From Alicyclobacillus mali NBRC 102425 (GTDB taxonomy: Bacteria > Bacillota > Bacilli > Alicyclobacillales > Alicyclobacillaceae): a DNA stretch of 55,488 nucleotides. The translations under genes were made by a program, and so were the position numbers. The stretch is taken from positions 1 through 55,488 of the forward strand of contig NZ_BCSG01000030.1 in NCBI RefSeq assembly GCF_001570745.1. Reading direction: 5' to 3'. Numbering within the stretch: position 1 is the stretch's first letter; each line of letters starts with the position of its first letter. Shown one piece after another: positions 41,802-51,689 of the stretch. Under the pieces are notes generated by a model. It was not told the DNA's origin. It searched no databases and saw only the letters and a program-made list of their open reading frames with translations.

Positions 41802-43259
41802 GTGGAGAGGCTAAAAAACTTCATTGCAGGGGAATGGGTGGAAAGCCGGACGTCCGTGTATGAACAGGTCGTGAATCCGGCGACCCGGCAAGTGATCGCA
41901 GAGGTTCCGCTTTCAACAAAGGAGGACGTGGCGGCGGCGGTTGCTGCAGCGGAGGAGGGCTTTAAGGAGTGGAGCCGAGTTCCCGTGCCCCGTCGGGCTC
42001 GCGTTCTGTTTCGCTATCACGACCTCTTAACGCGGCACCAAACGGAGCTCGCGCGCCTCATCACAACGGAGAACGGTAAAAATACGACCGAAGCGGTGGG
42101 GGAAGTTCAGCGCGCCATCGAAAACGTCGAGTTTGCCGCTGGCGCTCCGTCGCTTATGATGGGGGATTCGCTGTCCACCATCGCCACCGACATCGAGGCG
42201 GTCAACTACCGGTATCCGCTCGGTGTGGTTGCGGGAATTACTCCTTTTAATTTTCCGATGATGGTGCCTTGTTGGATGTTTCCGATGGCCATCGCGCTCG
42301 GCAACGCGTTCGTGCTCAAGCCTTCGGAGAAAACTCCGTTGTTGGCCAAGACTTTGGCAGAACTCCTCGTGGAGGCGGGCGTCCCGAAAGGCGTCTTGAA
42401 CATCGTGTATGGCGCGCACGACGTGGTGAACGGATTGATTGAGCATCCCGCCGTCCGAGCCATCTCGTTCGTCGGTTCGAAGCCGGTTGGCGAGTACATC
42501 TACCGAAGGAGCGGAGAAAATCTGAAGCGCGTCCAAGCGCTGACGGGAGCGAAAAATCACATCTTGGTGCTCCGCGACGCCGACTTGGAAGAAGCGGCGC
42601 GAAATGTCATCGCCTCGGCATTTGGATCGGCTGGAGAGCGCTGCATGGCTTGTTCGGTCGTCGCTGTCGAAGAGGCGGTGGCCGACGAGTTTCTGGATAT
42701 TCTTGTGGCTTGTGCCAAGGAAGTGGCCATGGGTAACGGACTGGACGACGGGGTCTTCCTCGGTCCCGTCATTCGTGAGGAAAATCTCCGCCGTACGGTG
42801 TCGTACATTGAGAAAGGCATCGCAGAAGGCGCGAAACTCCTGCTTGATGGGCGCGATCGCATGGATGAGCAAGGCTACTTTATAGGGCCTACCATTTTCG
42901 ACAATGTGACGCCGGAGATGACCATCTGGAAGGACGAGATTTTCGCGCCTGTGCTCTCCGTGGTGCGCGTGGCGAACCTTAAGGAAGCAGTCGAGGTCGC
43001 AAATCGGTCCGAGTTTGCCAATGGGGCGTGCATTTTCACCAACAACGCCTCGGCGATCCGCTACTTCCGTGAGCACATCGACGCCGGCATGCTCGGGATC
43101 AACATCGGGGTACCGGCGCCCATGGCGTTTTTTCCATTCTCTGGATGGAAGTCGTCTTTCTACGGGACGCTTCACGCGAACGGCAAGGACAGCGTGGACT
43201 TCTTCACGCGCAAGAAGGTTGTCACCGCAAGGTACCCTGTGCCGGATTTCGCTGATTGA
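41802..43259 (+). CDS. iolA: Methylmalonate/malonate semialdehyde dehydrogenase (CoA-acylating)
   Basis: IolA turns malonate semialdehyde into acetyl-CoA and CO2 with NAD+, the last inositol step. GTG 41802, ten bases after AAGGAG, gives 485 residues, the usual length; the 20 codons upstream are Arg/Gly-rich and unlike the family. The aldehyde dehydrogenase fold is clear: [32 protein letters not shown] in the NAD site, and the catalytic Cys in [11 protein letters not shown]. Arginines typical of the CoA-acylating group could not be checked residue by residue. First gene of the catabolic run. Confidence 0.95.
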   Translation: MERLKNFIAGEWVESRTSVYEQVVNPATRQVIAEVPLSTKEDVAAAVAAAEEGFKEWSRVPVPRRARVLFRYHDLLTRHQTELARLITTENGKNTTEAVGEVQRAIENVEFAAGAPSLMMGDSLSTIATDIEAVNYRYPLGVVAGITPFNFPMMVPCWMFPMAIALGNAFVLKPSEKTPLLAKTLAELLVEAGVPKGVLNIVYGAHDVVNGLIEHPAVRAISFVGSKPVGEYIYRRSGENLKRVQALTGAKNHILVLRDADLEEAARNVIASAFGSAGERCMACSVVAVEEAVADEFLDILVACAKEVAMGNGLDDGVFLGPVIREENLRRTVSYIEKGIAEGAKLLLDGRDRMDEQGYFIGPTIFDNVTPEMTIWKDEIFAPVLSVVRVANLKEAVEVANRSEFANGACIFTNNASAIRYFREHIDAGMLGINIGVPAPMAFFPFSGWKSSFYGTLHANGKDSVDFFTRKKVVTARYPVPDFAD

Positions 43260-43277
43260 CGCAAAGGATGATGCTGC

Positions 43278-44105
43278 ATGCAATCAAATCTTCTGAAACG
43301 GCCGTTGAGTCATGCGGCGGGCGGATCCACCATCACGATGCTGCACGATATTTCGTGGGACACCACAGAGATGGCCTACACAGGTCTTCGCGTTGTCGAT
43401 TTGAAAGAGGGTGTGGAGTACGAGGAACACCATCGTGATCGAGAGTCGTGTGTCGTGCTGCTGGCTGGACGTGCGGACGTGAAGGTGTCCGGTGTCGCCT
43501 ACGAGAACCTCGGTCGGCGCAACAGCCCGTTTGACCGCGTACCGACGGACAGCGTGTACGTCCCTGCCGGACACCCCTTTCGCGTTCGTGCGCGTACTTC
43601 CCTGAGTATCGCGATCGCGTACGCGCCGACGACGGAGGGCGGCTATGCGCCGCGCTTGATTCGAGCCGAAGATAACCGCGTTGAACGGCGGGGGAAATAT
43701 CAGAATCAGCGTCTAGTGCACAACATTCTGTCCGATCAAGATCAGCACGCGCACCGTTTGCTGGTGGTTGAAGTGTTCACGGAGGGTGGCCACTGGTCCA
43801 GCTACCCACCCCATAAGCACGATCGCGATGCCTTGCCGGACGAGTCATTTCTGGAAGAGATTTATTACCATGAAATCGACCCTCCACAGGGATTCGTGTT
43901 GCAACGCGTCTATACTGATCAACGGGATATCGATGAGACCTTCGTGGTTCATCACAGGGACGTCGTGCTGGTTCCCCGTGGGTACCATCCGGTCGGGGTT
44001 CCAGACGGCTATGCTTCCTACTATCTCAACGTTATGGCTGGGCCTGTGCGAATCTGGAAATTCTACAACGACCCCGCTCATGAATGGATTCTGAAACGCG
44101 CGTGA
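43278..44105 (+). CDS. iolB: 5-Deoxy-glucuronate isomerase
   Basis: IolB converts 5-deoxy-D-glucuronate into 2-deoxy-5-keto-D-gluconate. The 275-residue protein has the family's duplicated cupin pattern: YEEHHRDRESCVVLLAGRADVKV in the first half, and in the second GHWSSYPPHKHDRD, EEIYYHEIDPPQGF and HHRDVVLVPRGYHPVG, which carry the His/Glu metal ligands. ATG 43278 follows AAAGGATG. The 3' end leads straight into the iolC ribosome site. Confidence 0.95.
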   Translation: MQSNLLKRPLSHAAGGSTITMLHDISWDTTEMAYTGLRVVDLKEGVEYEEHHRDRESCVVLLAGRADVKVSGVAYENLGRRNSPFDRVPTDSVYVPAGHPFRVRARTSLSIAIAYAPTTEGGYAPRLIRAEDNRVERRGKYQNQRLVHNILSDQDQHAHRLLVVEVFTEGGHWSSYPPHKHDRDALPDESFLEEIYYHEIDPPQGFVLQRVYTDQRDIDETFVVHHRDVVLVPRGYHPVGVPDGYASYYLNVMAGPVRIWKFYNDPAHEWILKRA

Positions 44106-44122
44106 AGAAGGGGGCGCTCGAC

Positions 44123-45112
44123 GTGAGTATCGCGTTTCCCGCCGACAGGTCTTTCGACGTAATCGCCCTAGGAAGAGCGTGCATTGACCTGAATGCGGTC
44201 GACTACAACCGACCGCTGGAAGAAACGCGCACGTTCGCGAAGTACGTTGGGGGGAGTCCGGCCAACATTGCGATCGGTACCGCGCGATTGGGCCTGCGCG
44301 TTGGGTTTATCGGCAAGGTTTCCAATGACGGCATGGGGAAATTTGTGGTCTCATACTTGAACCAAGTGGGCGTGGACACATCGCACCTCGTTTTTGATCA
44401 AGAGGGACACAAGATCGGGCTGGCGTTCACGGAAATCAAGAGCCCCACGGAGTGCAGCATTCTGTTATACCGCGACGAAGTCGCCGATTTGTATATCAAG
44501 CCTGAAGAAATGGATGAGAACTATATAGCATCTTCGAAGGTGCTGCTGATCTCCGGGACAGCTTTAGCAAAGAGTCCGTCACGTGAGGCGGCATTTCGCG
44601 CAGTCGAACTAGCGCGGAGGAACCAGGTGGCCGTGGTGTTTGAACTCGATTACCGTGCGTATTCCTGGCGCTCCCCCTATGAGACGGAGGTTTATTACAG
44701 ATTGCTGGCGAGATTGTCGGACATCGTAATCGGCACTCGCGAGGAATTTGACATTCTCGAGGGGCGTCCGGGCTCGGACGAGGCGACGGTGAAAGCGCTA
44801 TTCGAATTTCTTCCGAAGCTCGTAGTCGTCAAGCGCGGGGTACAAGGCTCCGCTGCGTACCACCGCGATGGACGAGTGTATAGCGCGCCGGCGTTCCATA
44901 CCCAGGTTCTGAAGACATTTGGCGCAGGCGATGCCTACGCGTCGGGGCTGTTGTACGCGCTGCTTCAAGGCGAGGATGTTGAAACTGCTCTCACCATGGG
45001 GAGTGCGGCCGCAGCCCTCGTGGTGAGTCGGCACAGCTCGTCCGAAGCCATGCCGACGAAGGACGAGATCGACCACTTTCTGCAGGAATACTCCGAGCGA
45101 TCAAGAGGTTAG
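44123..45112 (+). CDS. iolC: 5-Dehydro-2-deoxygluconokinase
   Basis: IolC phosphorylates 2-deoxy-5-keto-gluconate; its product is also the usual IolR inducer. The PfkB-family protein has an N-terminal GRACIDLNAVDYN segment, YVGGSPANIAIGTARLGLRVGFIGKV, and the C-terminal anion-hole motif TFGAGDAYASGLLYALL. GTG 44123, eight bases after AAGAAGGGGG, gives 329 residues and is preferred; ATG 44084 would overlap iolB by 22 bases and has no ribosome site. Confidence 0.94.
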   Translation: MSIAFPADRSFDVIALGRACIDLNAVDYNRPLEETRTFAKYVGGSPANIAIGTARLGLRVGFIGKVSNDGMGKFVVSYLNQVGVDTSHLVFDQEGHKIGLAFTEIKSPTECSILLYRDEVADLYIKPEEMDENYIASSKVLLISGTALAKSPSREAAFRAVELARRNQVAVVFELDYRAYSWRSPYETEVYYRLLARLSDIVIGTREEFDILEGRPGSDEATVKALFEFLPKLVVVKRGVQGSAAYHRDGRVYSAPAFHTQVLKTFGAGDAYASGLLYALLQGEDVETALTMGSAAAALVVSRHSSSEAMPTKDEIDHFLQEYSERSRG

Positions 45113-45122
45113 GTGAACAGGA

Positions 45123-47033
45123 ATGAAGACGGTTCGATTGACGACGGCGCAAGCCTTGGTTCGATTTCTCAATCAACAGTATCTGTGGACGGACGGCGAA
45201 GAGATTCCGTTTGTCACGGGTGTGTTCCACATCTTTGGGCACGGAAATGTGCTTGGTATTGGCCAGGCCCTGCAAGAAAACCCGGGGCGACTTCAGGTGA
45301 TTCAAGGGAAAAACGAACAAGGCATGGCACACGCCGCTGTCGCATTTGCCCGCCAGTCGTTGCGGAGAAAAATTTGGGCGGTCACGACGTCAGTCGGTCC
45401 TGGCTCGGCAAACTTGGTGACGGCCGCAGCCACTGCGATGGCGAACAACATTCCGGTACTCTTGTTGCCGTCGGACACATTTGCCTCGCGCCAACCAGAC
45501 CCGGTTTTGCAGCAAATCGAGCAGGAGTACAGTGTAGCCATCACCACGAACGACAGCCTGCGCCCTGTCTCGCGTTACTGGGATCGTATCACACGTCCTC
45601 AGCAACTGATGTCCAGCCTAATTCGCGCATTTGAGGTGCTGACGAATCCAGCGCTTGCAGGACCAGTGACTTTATGTATTTGTCAGGATGTTCAAGGTGA
45701 GGCTTTCGACTTCGATGAGCGGTTCTTCAACAAACGCGTGCACTATCTGGAACGCCGAACGCCTACAGAACGCGAACTGAACCAGGCCATATCGCTGATT
45801 CGGAAAAGTCGGCGCCCTCTGATTATCGTCGGGGGCGGTGCCAAATATTCCGGAGCTGCCGAGGTATTAATGGAATTATCGCGCAAACACCAAATTCCGT
45901 TGGCCGAGACGCAGGCCGGTAAGTCCACGGTGCCTAGTTCCTTCGAAAACAATCTTGGCGGCATTGGCGTTACCGGGACTCGTGCGGCGAACGAGATCGC
46001 GGCTCAGGCCGACTTAATCATCGGCGTGGGTACTCGCTACACGGACTTCACTACATCCTCGAAGACGGCGTTTGCCTGGCCACAAGCGGCATTTCTCAAT
46101 ATTAACGTGAACCGTATGCAGACTTACAAGATGGACGGTGCACAGGTCGTGGCCGATGCCAAAGCGGCGTTGAAGGCGATTGCAGATCAATTGGGCGATT
46201 ATCGGAGCAACTACGGAGACCAAATCGCGCGTATTCGTGATAAGTGGTGGGCAGAGCGCGAGCGCTTGGAAAAGGTTCGATTTAAGCGCGAAGGCTTCAC
46301 GCCGGAGATTGAAGGACAGTTTAGTCAGAAAGAGATGAATGAGTATGCTGACGCATTAGGCACGGAACTCACACAAACCGCAGCTCTGCTCGCCTTGAAC
46401 CGTGCTGTTCCAGTCAATAGTGTGATCGTTGGTGCAGCTGGATCGCTTCCTGGGGACCTGCAGCGCCTTTGGCATACGGATGCAGCTAACGGCTATCACG
46501 TCGAGTACGGATATTCCTGCATGGGATATGAAATCGCAGGGGCGCTCGGAGCTAAGCTGGCGGAACCGGATCGTGAAGTGTATTCGCTAGTTGGTGACGG
46601 TTCATTCCTCATGTTGCACTCGGAACTGGTCACGGCCTTGCAGCATGGATACAAAATCAACGTGGTAGTGTTTGATAATTCGGGTTTTGGTTGTATCAGC
46701 AACTTGCAAATGGAACACGGGATGCCAAGTTACGGCTGCGAGTTCCGCGATCGCGACGGTCGTGTGATGAACATCGATTATGTGAAAGTTGCGGAGGGCT
46801 ATGGGGCCAAGGCGTACCGCGTGCGAACGCTGGAGGAATTGGAACAGGCTATACATGAAGCAGTTGAGGATGACGTTTCAACACTCATCGAAATTAAGGT
46901 GCTGCCCAAGACGATGACGAAAGGGTATCTAAACTGGTGGAATGTAGGGGTTCCTGAAGCGGCTGCAAATCCGAAAGTGGTCTTAGCCACCGCGAAGCAC
47001 AAGGAGATGGCCAAGGAAGCCAAGATGTACTAA
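45123..47033 (+). CDS. iolD: 3D-(3,5/4)-Trihydroxycyclohexane-1,2-dione acylhydrolase
   Basis: IolD is the thiamine-diphosphate enzyme that opens the ring of the dehydrated inosose to 5-deoxy-glucuronate. The 636-residue protein has the catalytic Glu region in [47 protein letters not shown], and the diphosphate/Mg motif GDG...N ([29 protein letters not shown]). ATG 45123 is ten bases after iolC. The stop overlaps ATG 47033 in front of iolE. Confidence 0.96.
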   Translation: MKTVRLTTAQALVRFLNQQYLWTDGEEIPFVTGVFHIFGHGNVLGIGQALQENPGRLQVIQGKNEQGMAHAAVAFARQSLRRKIWAVTTSVGPGSANLVTAAATAMANNIPVLLLPSDTFASRQPDPVLQQIEQEYSVAITTNDSLRPVSRYWDRITRPQQLMSSLIRAFEVLTNPALAGPVTLCICQDVQGEAFDFDERFFNKRVHYLERRTPTERELNQAISLIRKSRRPLIIVGGGAKYSGAAEVLMELSRKHQIPLAETQAGKSTVPSSFENNLGGIGVTGTRAANEIAAQADLIIGVGTRYTDFTTSSKTAFAWPQAAFLNINVNRMQTYKMDGAQVVADAKAALKAIADQLGDYRSNYGDQIARIRDKWWAERERLEKVRFKREGFTPEIEGQFSQKEMNEYADALGTELTQTAALLALNRAVPVNSVIVGAAGSLPGDLQRLWHTDAANGYHVEYGYSCMGYEIAGALGAKLAEPDREVYSLVGDGSFLMLHSELVTALQHGYKINVVVFDNSGFGCISNLQMEHGMPSYGCEFRDRDGRVMNIDYVKVAEGYGAKAYRVRTLEELEQAIHEAVEDDVSTLIEIKVLPKTMTKGYLNWWNVGVPEAAANPKVVLATAKHKEMAKEAKMY

Positions 47034-47050
47034 TGGCTGGAGGGCTAGCT

Positions 47051-47953
47051 GTGAGCGTTGAAGGGATTCGATGGGGCATTTCCCCCATCGGCTGGCGAAA
47101 TGACGACATGCCAGAGTTGGGCGCGGAACACTCGCTGGGACACGTACTGAGTGACATGGCAGTGGCGGGTTTTGAGGGCACGGAGGTCGGGGGGTTCTTT
47201 CCCGAACCGGAAGTTTTGAGGCGAGAGCTCGAACTGAGAGGGCTTGATGTCGCCGGGCAGTGGTTCAGTTCTTACTTGCTCCAAGACGGTTTCGAGCGCG
47301 TGGACGCGGCGTTTCGGCGGCACTGTGCGCGGTTGGCGGCGCTCCGGGCGGATGTTGCGGTGGTATCAGAACAGACTCACAGTGTGCAGGGACTGAAACT
47401 TGGTGTATTCGACCACAAGCCGAAGTTTACGGCGGATGAATGGGATACGTTGGTCAATGGTCTCAATCGGTTGGGCGCGACCGCAAAAGAATACGGACTT
47501 ATGCTTGTGTACCATCCTCACCTCGGAACAGGAATTCAGACTCGCGACGAGATTGACACGCTGATGAGGCGCACGGACCCCGAGACTGTGCATCTGCTGT
47601 ACGACACGGGCCATCTGTTTGCTTCCGATGAGGATGTTCTGACTGTGCTCGCGCTCCACGGTGCTCGCATTCGCCACGTGCACTTTAAAGACGTTCGGCG
47701 TGACGTACTGGCGGCGTGCCGTAAGAAGCACCATCCGTTTCTGAAGTGCGTCTTGGACGGCATCTTTACGGTCCCCGGTGACGGATGTATCGACTTCGTA
47801 CAGGTGTTTAGGAAGCTGCATGACTTCGGCTACCAAGGATGGATTGTAATTGAAGCGGAGCAGGATCCGGCACGAGCCCACCCCCTGGAGTATGCCCTCA
47901 GAGCCAAGCGGTATGTTGACGAGTTGGTTAAAGGCTTGTGCGATCGCAGCTAA
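47051..47953 (+). CDS. iolE: 2-Keto-myo-inositol (inosose) dehydratase
   Basis: IolE removes water from 2-keto-myo-inositol. The xylose-isomerase-like TIM barrel starts with RWGISPIGWRNDDMPELG, as in known IolE, and carries the metal-site segments YHPHLGTGIQT, HLLYDTGHLFAS, IRHVHFKDVR and GWIVIEAEQDPA. GTG 47051, six bases after GGAGGG, gives 300 residues; ATG 47033, overlapping the iolD stop, would add six. The next gene is iolG; iolF is not present between them. Confidence 0.94.
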   Translation: MSVEGIRWGISPIGWRNDDMPELGAEHSLGHVLSDMAVAGFEGTEVGGFFPEPEVLRRELELRGLDVAGQWFSSYLLQDGFERVDAAFRRHCARLAALRADVAVVSEQTHSVQGLKLGVFDHKPKFTADEWDTLVNGLNRLGATAKEYGLMLVYHPHLGTGIQTRDEIDTLMRRTDPETVHLLYDTGHLFASDEDVLTVLALHGARIRHVHFKDVRRDVLAACRKKHHPFLKCVLDGIFTVPGDGCIDFVQVFRKLHDFGYQGWIVIEAEQDPARAHPLEYALRAKRYVDELVKGLCDRS

Positions 47954-47988
47954 GAACTGAGCAAACGCGCGACAAGGAGATGGGAACA

Positions 47989-49029
47989 GTGACGGTAAGG
48001 TTTGGCGTGATCGGAACGGGCGCGATCGGACAAGAGCACATTCGACGTGTGGAGAAGCGCTTGTCGGGCGGTAAAGTGGTGGCCGTTACGGATATTTCGT
48101 TGGATGCGGCTCGGCATTGCATTGAAGCTCTCGAGCTAGATGCACAGTTGTGCGACTCGGAGGACGAAATTTTACAAGATTCATCAGTTGATGCCGTCAT
48201 CGTCACGAGTTGGGGGCCAGCCCACGAAGGCAGTGTGCTAAAGGCCATCGCCGCAGGGAAATACGTGTTTGTCGAGAAGCCACTGGCGACGACGGTCGAC
48301 GGTTGCCTGCGGATTGTCGAAGCGGAAGCACGTATGGGAAAGCGCCTGGTGCAGGTGGGCTTCATGCGCCGGTACGACGCGAGCTATGTGACATTGAAAC
48401 GGGAGATCGAGAGCGGTCGTTACGGGGCGCCGCTGATGGTGCGGTGTGTACATCGGAACGCGTGTGTAGATCACCGTTACACGACCGACATGGCCGTTCT
48501 TGACACGTTGATTCACGAGTTGGATGTCACTCGATGGCTACTAGGCGACGACTACACCTGCGTGCAGGTGTTGTATCCGAAAACCACGAGACATGCGCCC
48601 TCAGGTCTCCAGGATCCGCAAATTTTCAACCTTGTCACACAGTCGGGCGTAGTGATTACGGCGGAAGTGTTCGTGAATTGCCAGTACGGCTACGACATTC
48701 AATGCGAGGTCGTGTGTGAGGACGGGGTGGTATCGCTTGCTTCTCCTCAAGCCGTGGACATACGTCATGCCGGATTGCATGCACAGCCGGTCATGCAGGA
48801 CTGGAGGTTCCGCTTTTCGGACGCTTATGACGCTGAGTTGCAGGACTTCATAGATCATGTTGCACGGGGAGCGGAGCCCTCAGGGCCTAGCTCGTTTGAC
48901 GGATATGTCGCAACAATGGTAGGGCAAGCTTGTGTTTCTGCACAGGGGAGGGATGAGTGGGTGACAATTTCAGTCCAAAAGGATCTAACTATAGGTTTTA
49001 TTAGAAATAATGGTAATCAACGAGAGTAA
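47989..49029 (+). CDS. iolG: myo-Inositol 2-dehydrogenase
   Basis: IolG oxidises myo-inositol to 2-keto-myo-inositol with NAD+. The 346-residue GFO/IDH/MocA protein has the nucleotide loop GVIGTGAIGQEH, the catalytic Lys in VEKPLATT and the D-x3-H pair in DTLIHELDVTRW. GTG 47989, nine bases after AAGGAG, gives the family N-terminus; ATG 47980 overlaps the ribosome site. Related scyllo- or chiro-inositol dehydrogenases cannot be excluded by eye, but the operon favours IolG. It is the last gene before the GC content falls. Confidence 0.92.
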   Translation: MTVRFGVIGTGAIGQEHIRRVEKRLSGGKVVAVTDISLDAARHCIEALELDAQLCDSEDEILQDSSVDAVIVTSWGPAHEGSVLKAIAAGKYVFVEKPLATTVDGCLRIVEAEARMGKRLVQVGFMRRYDASYVTLKREIESGRYGAPLMVRCVHRNACVDHRYTTDMAVLDTLIHELDVTRWLLGDDYTCVQVLYPKTTRHAPSGLQDPQIFNLVTQSGVVITAEVFVNCQYGYDIQCEVVCEDGVVSLASPQAVDIRHAGLHAQPVMQDWRFRFSDAYDAELQDFIDHVARGAEPSGPSSFDGYVATMVGQACVSAQGRDEWVTISVQKDLTIGFIRNNGNQRE

Positions 49030-49174
49030 CAGGCTTTGCGCAGACACGCGAGAATCAGAGGGCTAGTCCACTGTGTTGTGCATTAACCTTCATCTCATGT
49101 TGCTGGCTATGTAGATTATATGGTTTATGGGATTTTTATGTATTCATTCGATGCGAAGTGAGGTGTGTTCTGAT

Positions 49175-50044
49175 ATGGGTCTCATCTCAATGAATCCCCT
49201 CTTGAGAGAGGCAAAGAATGGGAATTATGCTATAGGACAATTTAATATAAATGGATTCGAGTGGTTGGAAGGGGTGCTTACAGCGGCTGAAGAAGAGCGT
49301 GCACCGGTCATTCTAGGCGTGTCCGATAGGCTAGTAGATTACCTCGGTGGATTTCGGGCGATTTATCAGACAACCGTAGCATACATGAATCGCTTTAAAG
49401 TCACTATACCGTGTGTGCTCCATTTGGACCATGCTCACACGTTTGAGCGCTGTGCTGAGGCTGTCGACGCGGGATTTACATCGGTCATGATTGACGGGTC
49501 TCATTTGCCTTTTGAGGAAAATGTAAAAGTGACAAGTCGCGTCGTCGAATACGCGCACGCTCATAAGGTTTCGGTTGAAGGTGAGGTCGGACGAGTGGGA
49601 GGGATGGAAGACGGTGAAGCTTCAGAGATGCGCAACGCAGACCCAGACGAGTGCGTCGAGTTTGTCAGTAGGACGGGTGTAGATGCTTTGGCGGCGGCTT
49701 TGGGTTCAGTTCACGGATTTTATGAAAATCCCAACATTGACTTCGCGGTGTTACGGAGCATCGCAAGACGGGTACCTACGCCCTTGGTTCTGCATGGGGG
49801 CTCGGGAATATCAGGCGACTCCTTGGCTGAGGCTATACAATCTGGTTATACAAAAGTCAATGTGAATACTGACTGTCTCATTGCTTGGCGTGATGCAGTG
49901 AAGGGCTTTATCGACGGTCACCCCGAGATTTATGAACCATACACAATTCTTCATCAAGGGAGTCGAGCAATTTACCAAGTCGTTCGCCTGAAGATTCAGG
50001 AATTTGGCTCAGGTCGAAAGTCAGAGCATTTCTTGTTCCAGTAG
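49175..50044 (+). CDS. iolJ: 2-Deoxy-5-keto-gluconate-6-phosphate aldolase (class II aldolase)
   Basis: IolJ cleaves the phosphorylated intermediate into dihydroxyacetone phosphate and malonate semialdehyde. The 289-residue zinc-dependent aldolase has GNYAIGQFNINGFEW, the zinc histidines and base region in HLDHAHTFERC, GFTSVMIDGSHLPFEEN, GEVGRVGGMEDG and LVLHGGSGI. ATG 49175 follows GAGGTG; the extra codons back to 49127 look non-coding. Class II fructose-bisphosphate aldolases are close relatives, so specificity rests on context. Base composition is clearly lower in GC than iolA-G. Confidence 0.88.
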   Translation: MGLISMNPLLREAKNGNYAIGQFNINGFEWLEGVLTAAEEERAPVILGVSDRLVDYLGGFRAIYQTTVAYMNRFKVTIPCVLHLDHAHTFERCAEAVDAGFTSVMIDGSHLPFEENVKVTSRVVEYAHAHKVSVEGEVGRVGGMEDGEASEMRNADPDECVEFVSRTGVDALAAALGSVHGFYENPNIDFAVLRSIARRVPTPLVLHGGSGISGDSLAEAIQSGYTKVNVNTDCLIAWRDAVKGFIDGHPEIYEPYTILHQGSRAIYQVVRLKIQEFGSGRKSEHFLFQ

Positions 50045-50134
50045 GATGGCTAACTTCGGTGTAAGTATCATCATAGTTATATCATCTTGTGATCATATAA
50101 ATATTATTTATTGATAAACTTATCGTGAGTTTAG

Positions 50135-50164
50135 TTGATCTTCGGGCTTGTCATTCTATATAAT
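50135..50164 (+). promoter_or_regulatory. Promoter of the ABC importer genes
   Basis: TTGATC (50135-50140), 18-base spacer and a perfect TATAAT (50159-50164). Transcription would start near 50171. Confidence 0.65.
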
Positions 50165-50189
50165 TAATCAACAATGATTTTTGAGGGGG

Positions 50190-50203
50190 TGTAAGCGAAT
50201 TCG
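50190..50203 (+). promoter_or_regulatory. Catabolite-responsive element (cre) for CcpA
   Basis: TGTAAGCGAATTCG fits the cre consensus TGWAANCGNTNWCA at most fixed positions and is centred on the perfect palindrome AGCGAATTCGCT (50194-50205). It lies about 20 bases downstream of the predicted transcript start, a position known to block transcription. hprK and crh, which produce the CcpA co-repressor, are in the same window. Confidence 0.65.
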
Positions 50204-50285
50204 CTCATAATTGAAGAATTGAAATATGTGTTTATTGGTTGATTGTATCTGTCAAGTAATAGTGTTTATTGGAGAGTGGGGGTAC

Positions 50286-51638
50286 ATGATGACAAGCGAA
50301 ACCAAAGGCGCGAAAAAGATGTGGATTATGTTACTTGGATTCTCCCTTATTACACTTTCCGTCACGGGGTGTGGCACCGCGAATCCTTCTCAAGCATCGG
50401 ATCCGCAAGAGAATGCGTCCGTGTCAAAAACAACACTTAATATCGCCATTTTTAGCGGTCCTGAGGCGGATGATATAGCAAAATTAGCCCCTGAATTTGA
50501 GAAACAGACGGGCATACACATTAATTTCGTGAAGTTGTCCTATGACGACTTGTTCTCCAAAGAGCTTGTTTCAGCATCCTCTCGGGTTGGGACGTACGAT
50601 CTGTTCTTTATGGATGATCCTTGGATGCCCACATTTGCTGGGGGGGGATATTTGTATCCGCTTTCTACGTTCCACTATACGCCGACGGGCTTCATGAAAG
50701 GAGCTGTGCAGGTAGACCTTTGGCCCCCGTCTCCTCCATACAATGCGCCGGTTGGAACGACGGGACCGCAGAGGTACTATGGTGTGCCTGTGACAGGGAA
50801 CGTTCTTACGCTCTTCTACAACACCAAAATGTTGAAAGATGCGGGCATTCACGCGAATCCGGGTCAGTTGACCTGGGCAGACATAAACAAGTTAGCCCAA
50901 GCGTCTTATCATCCGACTGAGGGACAATACGGTTTTGTTCTCCGTGGTGATGGCGGGAACGACTCTGTTGCCGACTTCAGTCCTATATTGTGGGCATTTG
51001 GTGGGGATTATTTCAACAAGAATTGGACTTCAGCGTTGAGCACACCTCAAGCGCTAGCGGCATTGAAAGAATGGTTGTTGCTTTATCATCAAGGTCCATC
51101 TGGTCAAACCTCGTTTGGCGCAAACCAGGTTGGTGCATACATGCAGCAAGGGAAGACAGCGGCCGCGTTGGTTTGGCCCAGCGGGTGGGCTCCGGAGATG
51201 CCGTCGGATGTGAAAGTGACTCTTGTTCCTGGAAATTATGTAGGAGGACACGTTAGACAGGCTCCGGAAGTGGGAGTTTGGTCACTCGGTATACCCAAAA
51301 ATGCACCTCATCCGCAGCAAGCATTCGAGTTTCTCAAGTGGATTAGCGCTGAACAACAGCAGATGCAGTATGCAAAGGATGGACTGGACGTACCGACTTT
51401 AGAGTCTGTGATTACGAATCCGGCGTTGGATGCCAAGTGGCCTTACTATACCGTGGTCGAACGCTCTTTCAAAATCGGCCATATGAGGCCACGTACTCCG
51501 GCTTGGCCGGAGGTGGAGACTGTTTTAGGAACGGAAATCGTGCAGGCTGAGGAAGGGAAAGTAACACCGCAACAGGCGTTGAGCTCTGCTGCACAACAAA
51601 TCAACCAGTATATGAAAGAGCATCATTTGAGTCAGTAA
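50286..51638 (+). CDS. Sugar ABC importer substrate-binding lipoprotein
   Basis: The 450-residue protein starts at ATG 50286 (or the adjacent 50289) behind GGAGAGTGGGGG. It has a lipoprotein signal with a basic start (KGAKK), a hydrophobic stretch and the lipobox ending in C29 (SVTGC). The mature part is a cluster-B type solute-binding protein: NIAIFSGPEADDIAKLAPEFEKQTGIHI, YDLFFMDDPWMPTFAGGGYLYPL, GVPVTGNVLTLFYN, AALVWPSGWAPEMP and QQAFEFLKWIS. Its place among iol genes suggests inositol or a related cyclitol or glycoside as ligand, which is inference. Confidence 0.92.
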   Translation: MMTSETKGAKKMWIMLLGFSLITLSVTGCGTANPSQASDPQENASVSKTTLNIAIFSGPEADDIAKLAPEFEKQTGIHINFVKLSYDDLFSKELVSASSRVGTYDLFFMDDPWMPTFAGGGYLYPLSTFHYTPTGFMKGAVQVDLWPPSPPYNAPVGTTGPQRYYGVPVTGNVLTLFYNTKMLKDAGIHANPGQLTWADINKLAQASYHPTEGQYGFVLRGDGGNDSVADFSPILWAFGGDYFNKNWTSALSTPQALAALKEWLLLYHQGPSGQTSFGANQVGAYMQQGKTAAALVWPSGWAPEMPSDVKVTLVPGNYVGGHVRQAPEVGVWSLGIPKNAPHPQQAFEFLKWISAEQQQMQYAKDGLDVPTLESVITNPALDAKWPYYTVVERSFKIGHMRPRTPAWPEVETVLGTEIVQAEEGKVTPQQALSSAAQQINQYMKEHHLSQ

Positions 51639-51652
51639 TGCGGAAGACGACT

Positions 51653-51670
51653 GGGCACCGCGAGGTGCCC
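51653..51670 (+). repeat. Intercistronic hairpin
   Basis: GGGCACC/GGTGCCC with a GCGA loop, between the binding-protein stop and the first permease. There is no U-tract. Such hairpins often keep the binding-protein message more abundant than the permease part. Confidence 0.6.
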
Positions 51671-51689
51671 TTCCTGAGGAGGTGTGAGT

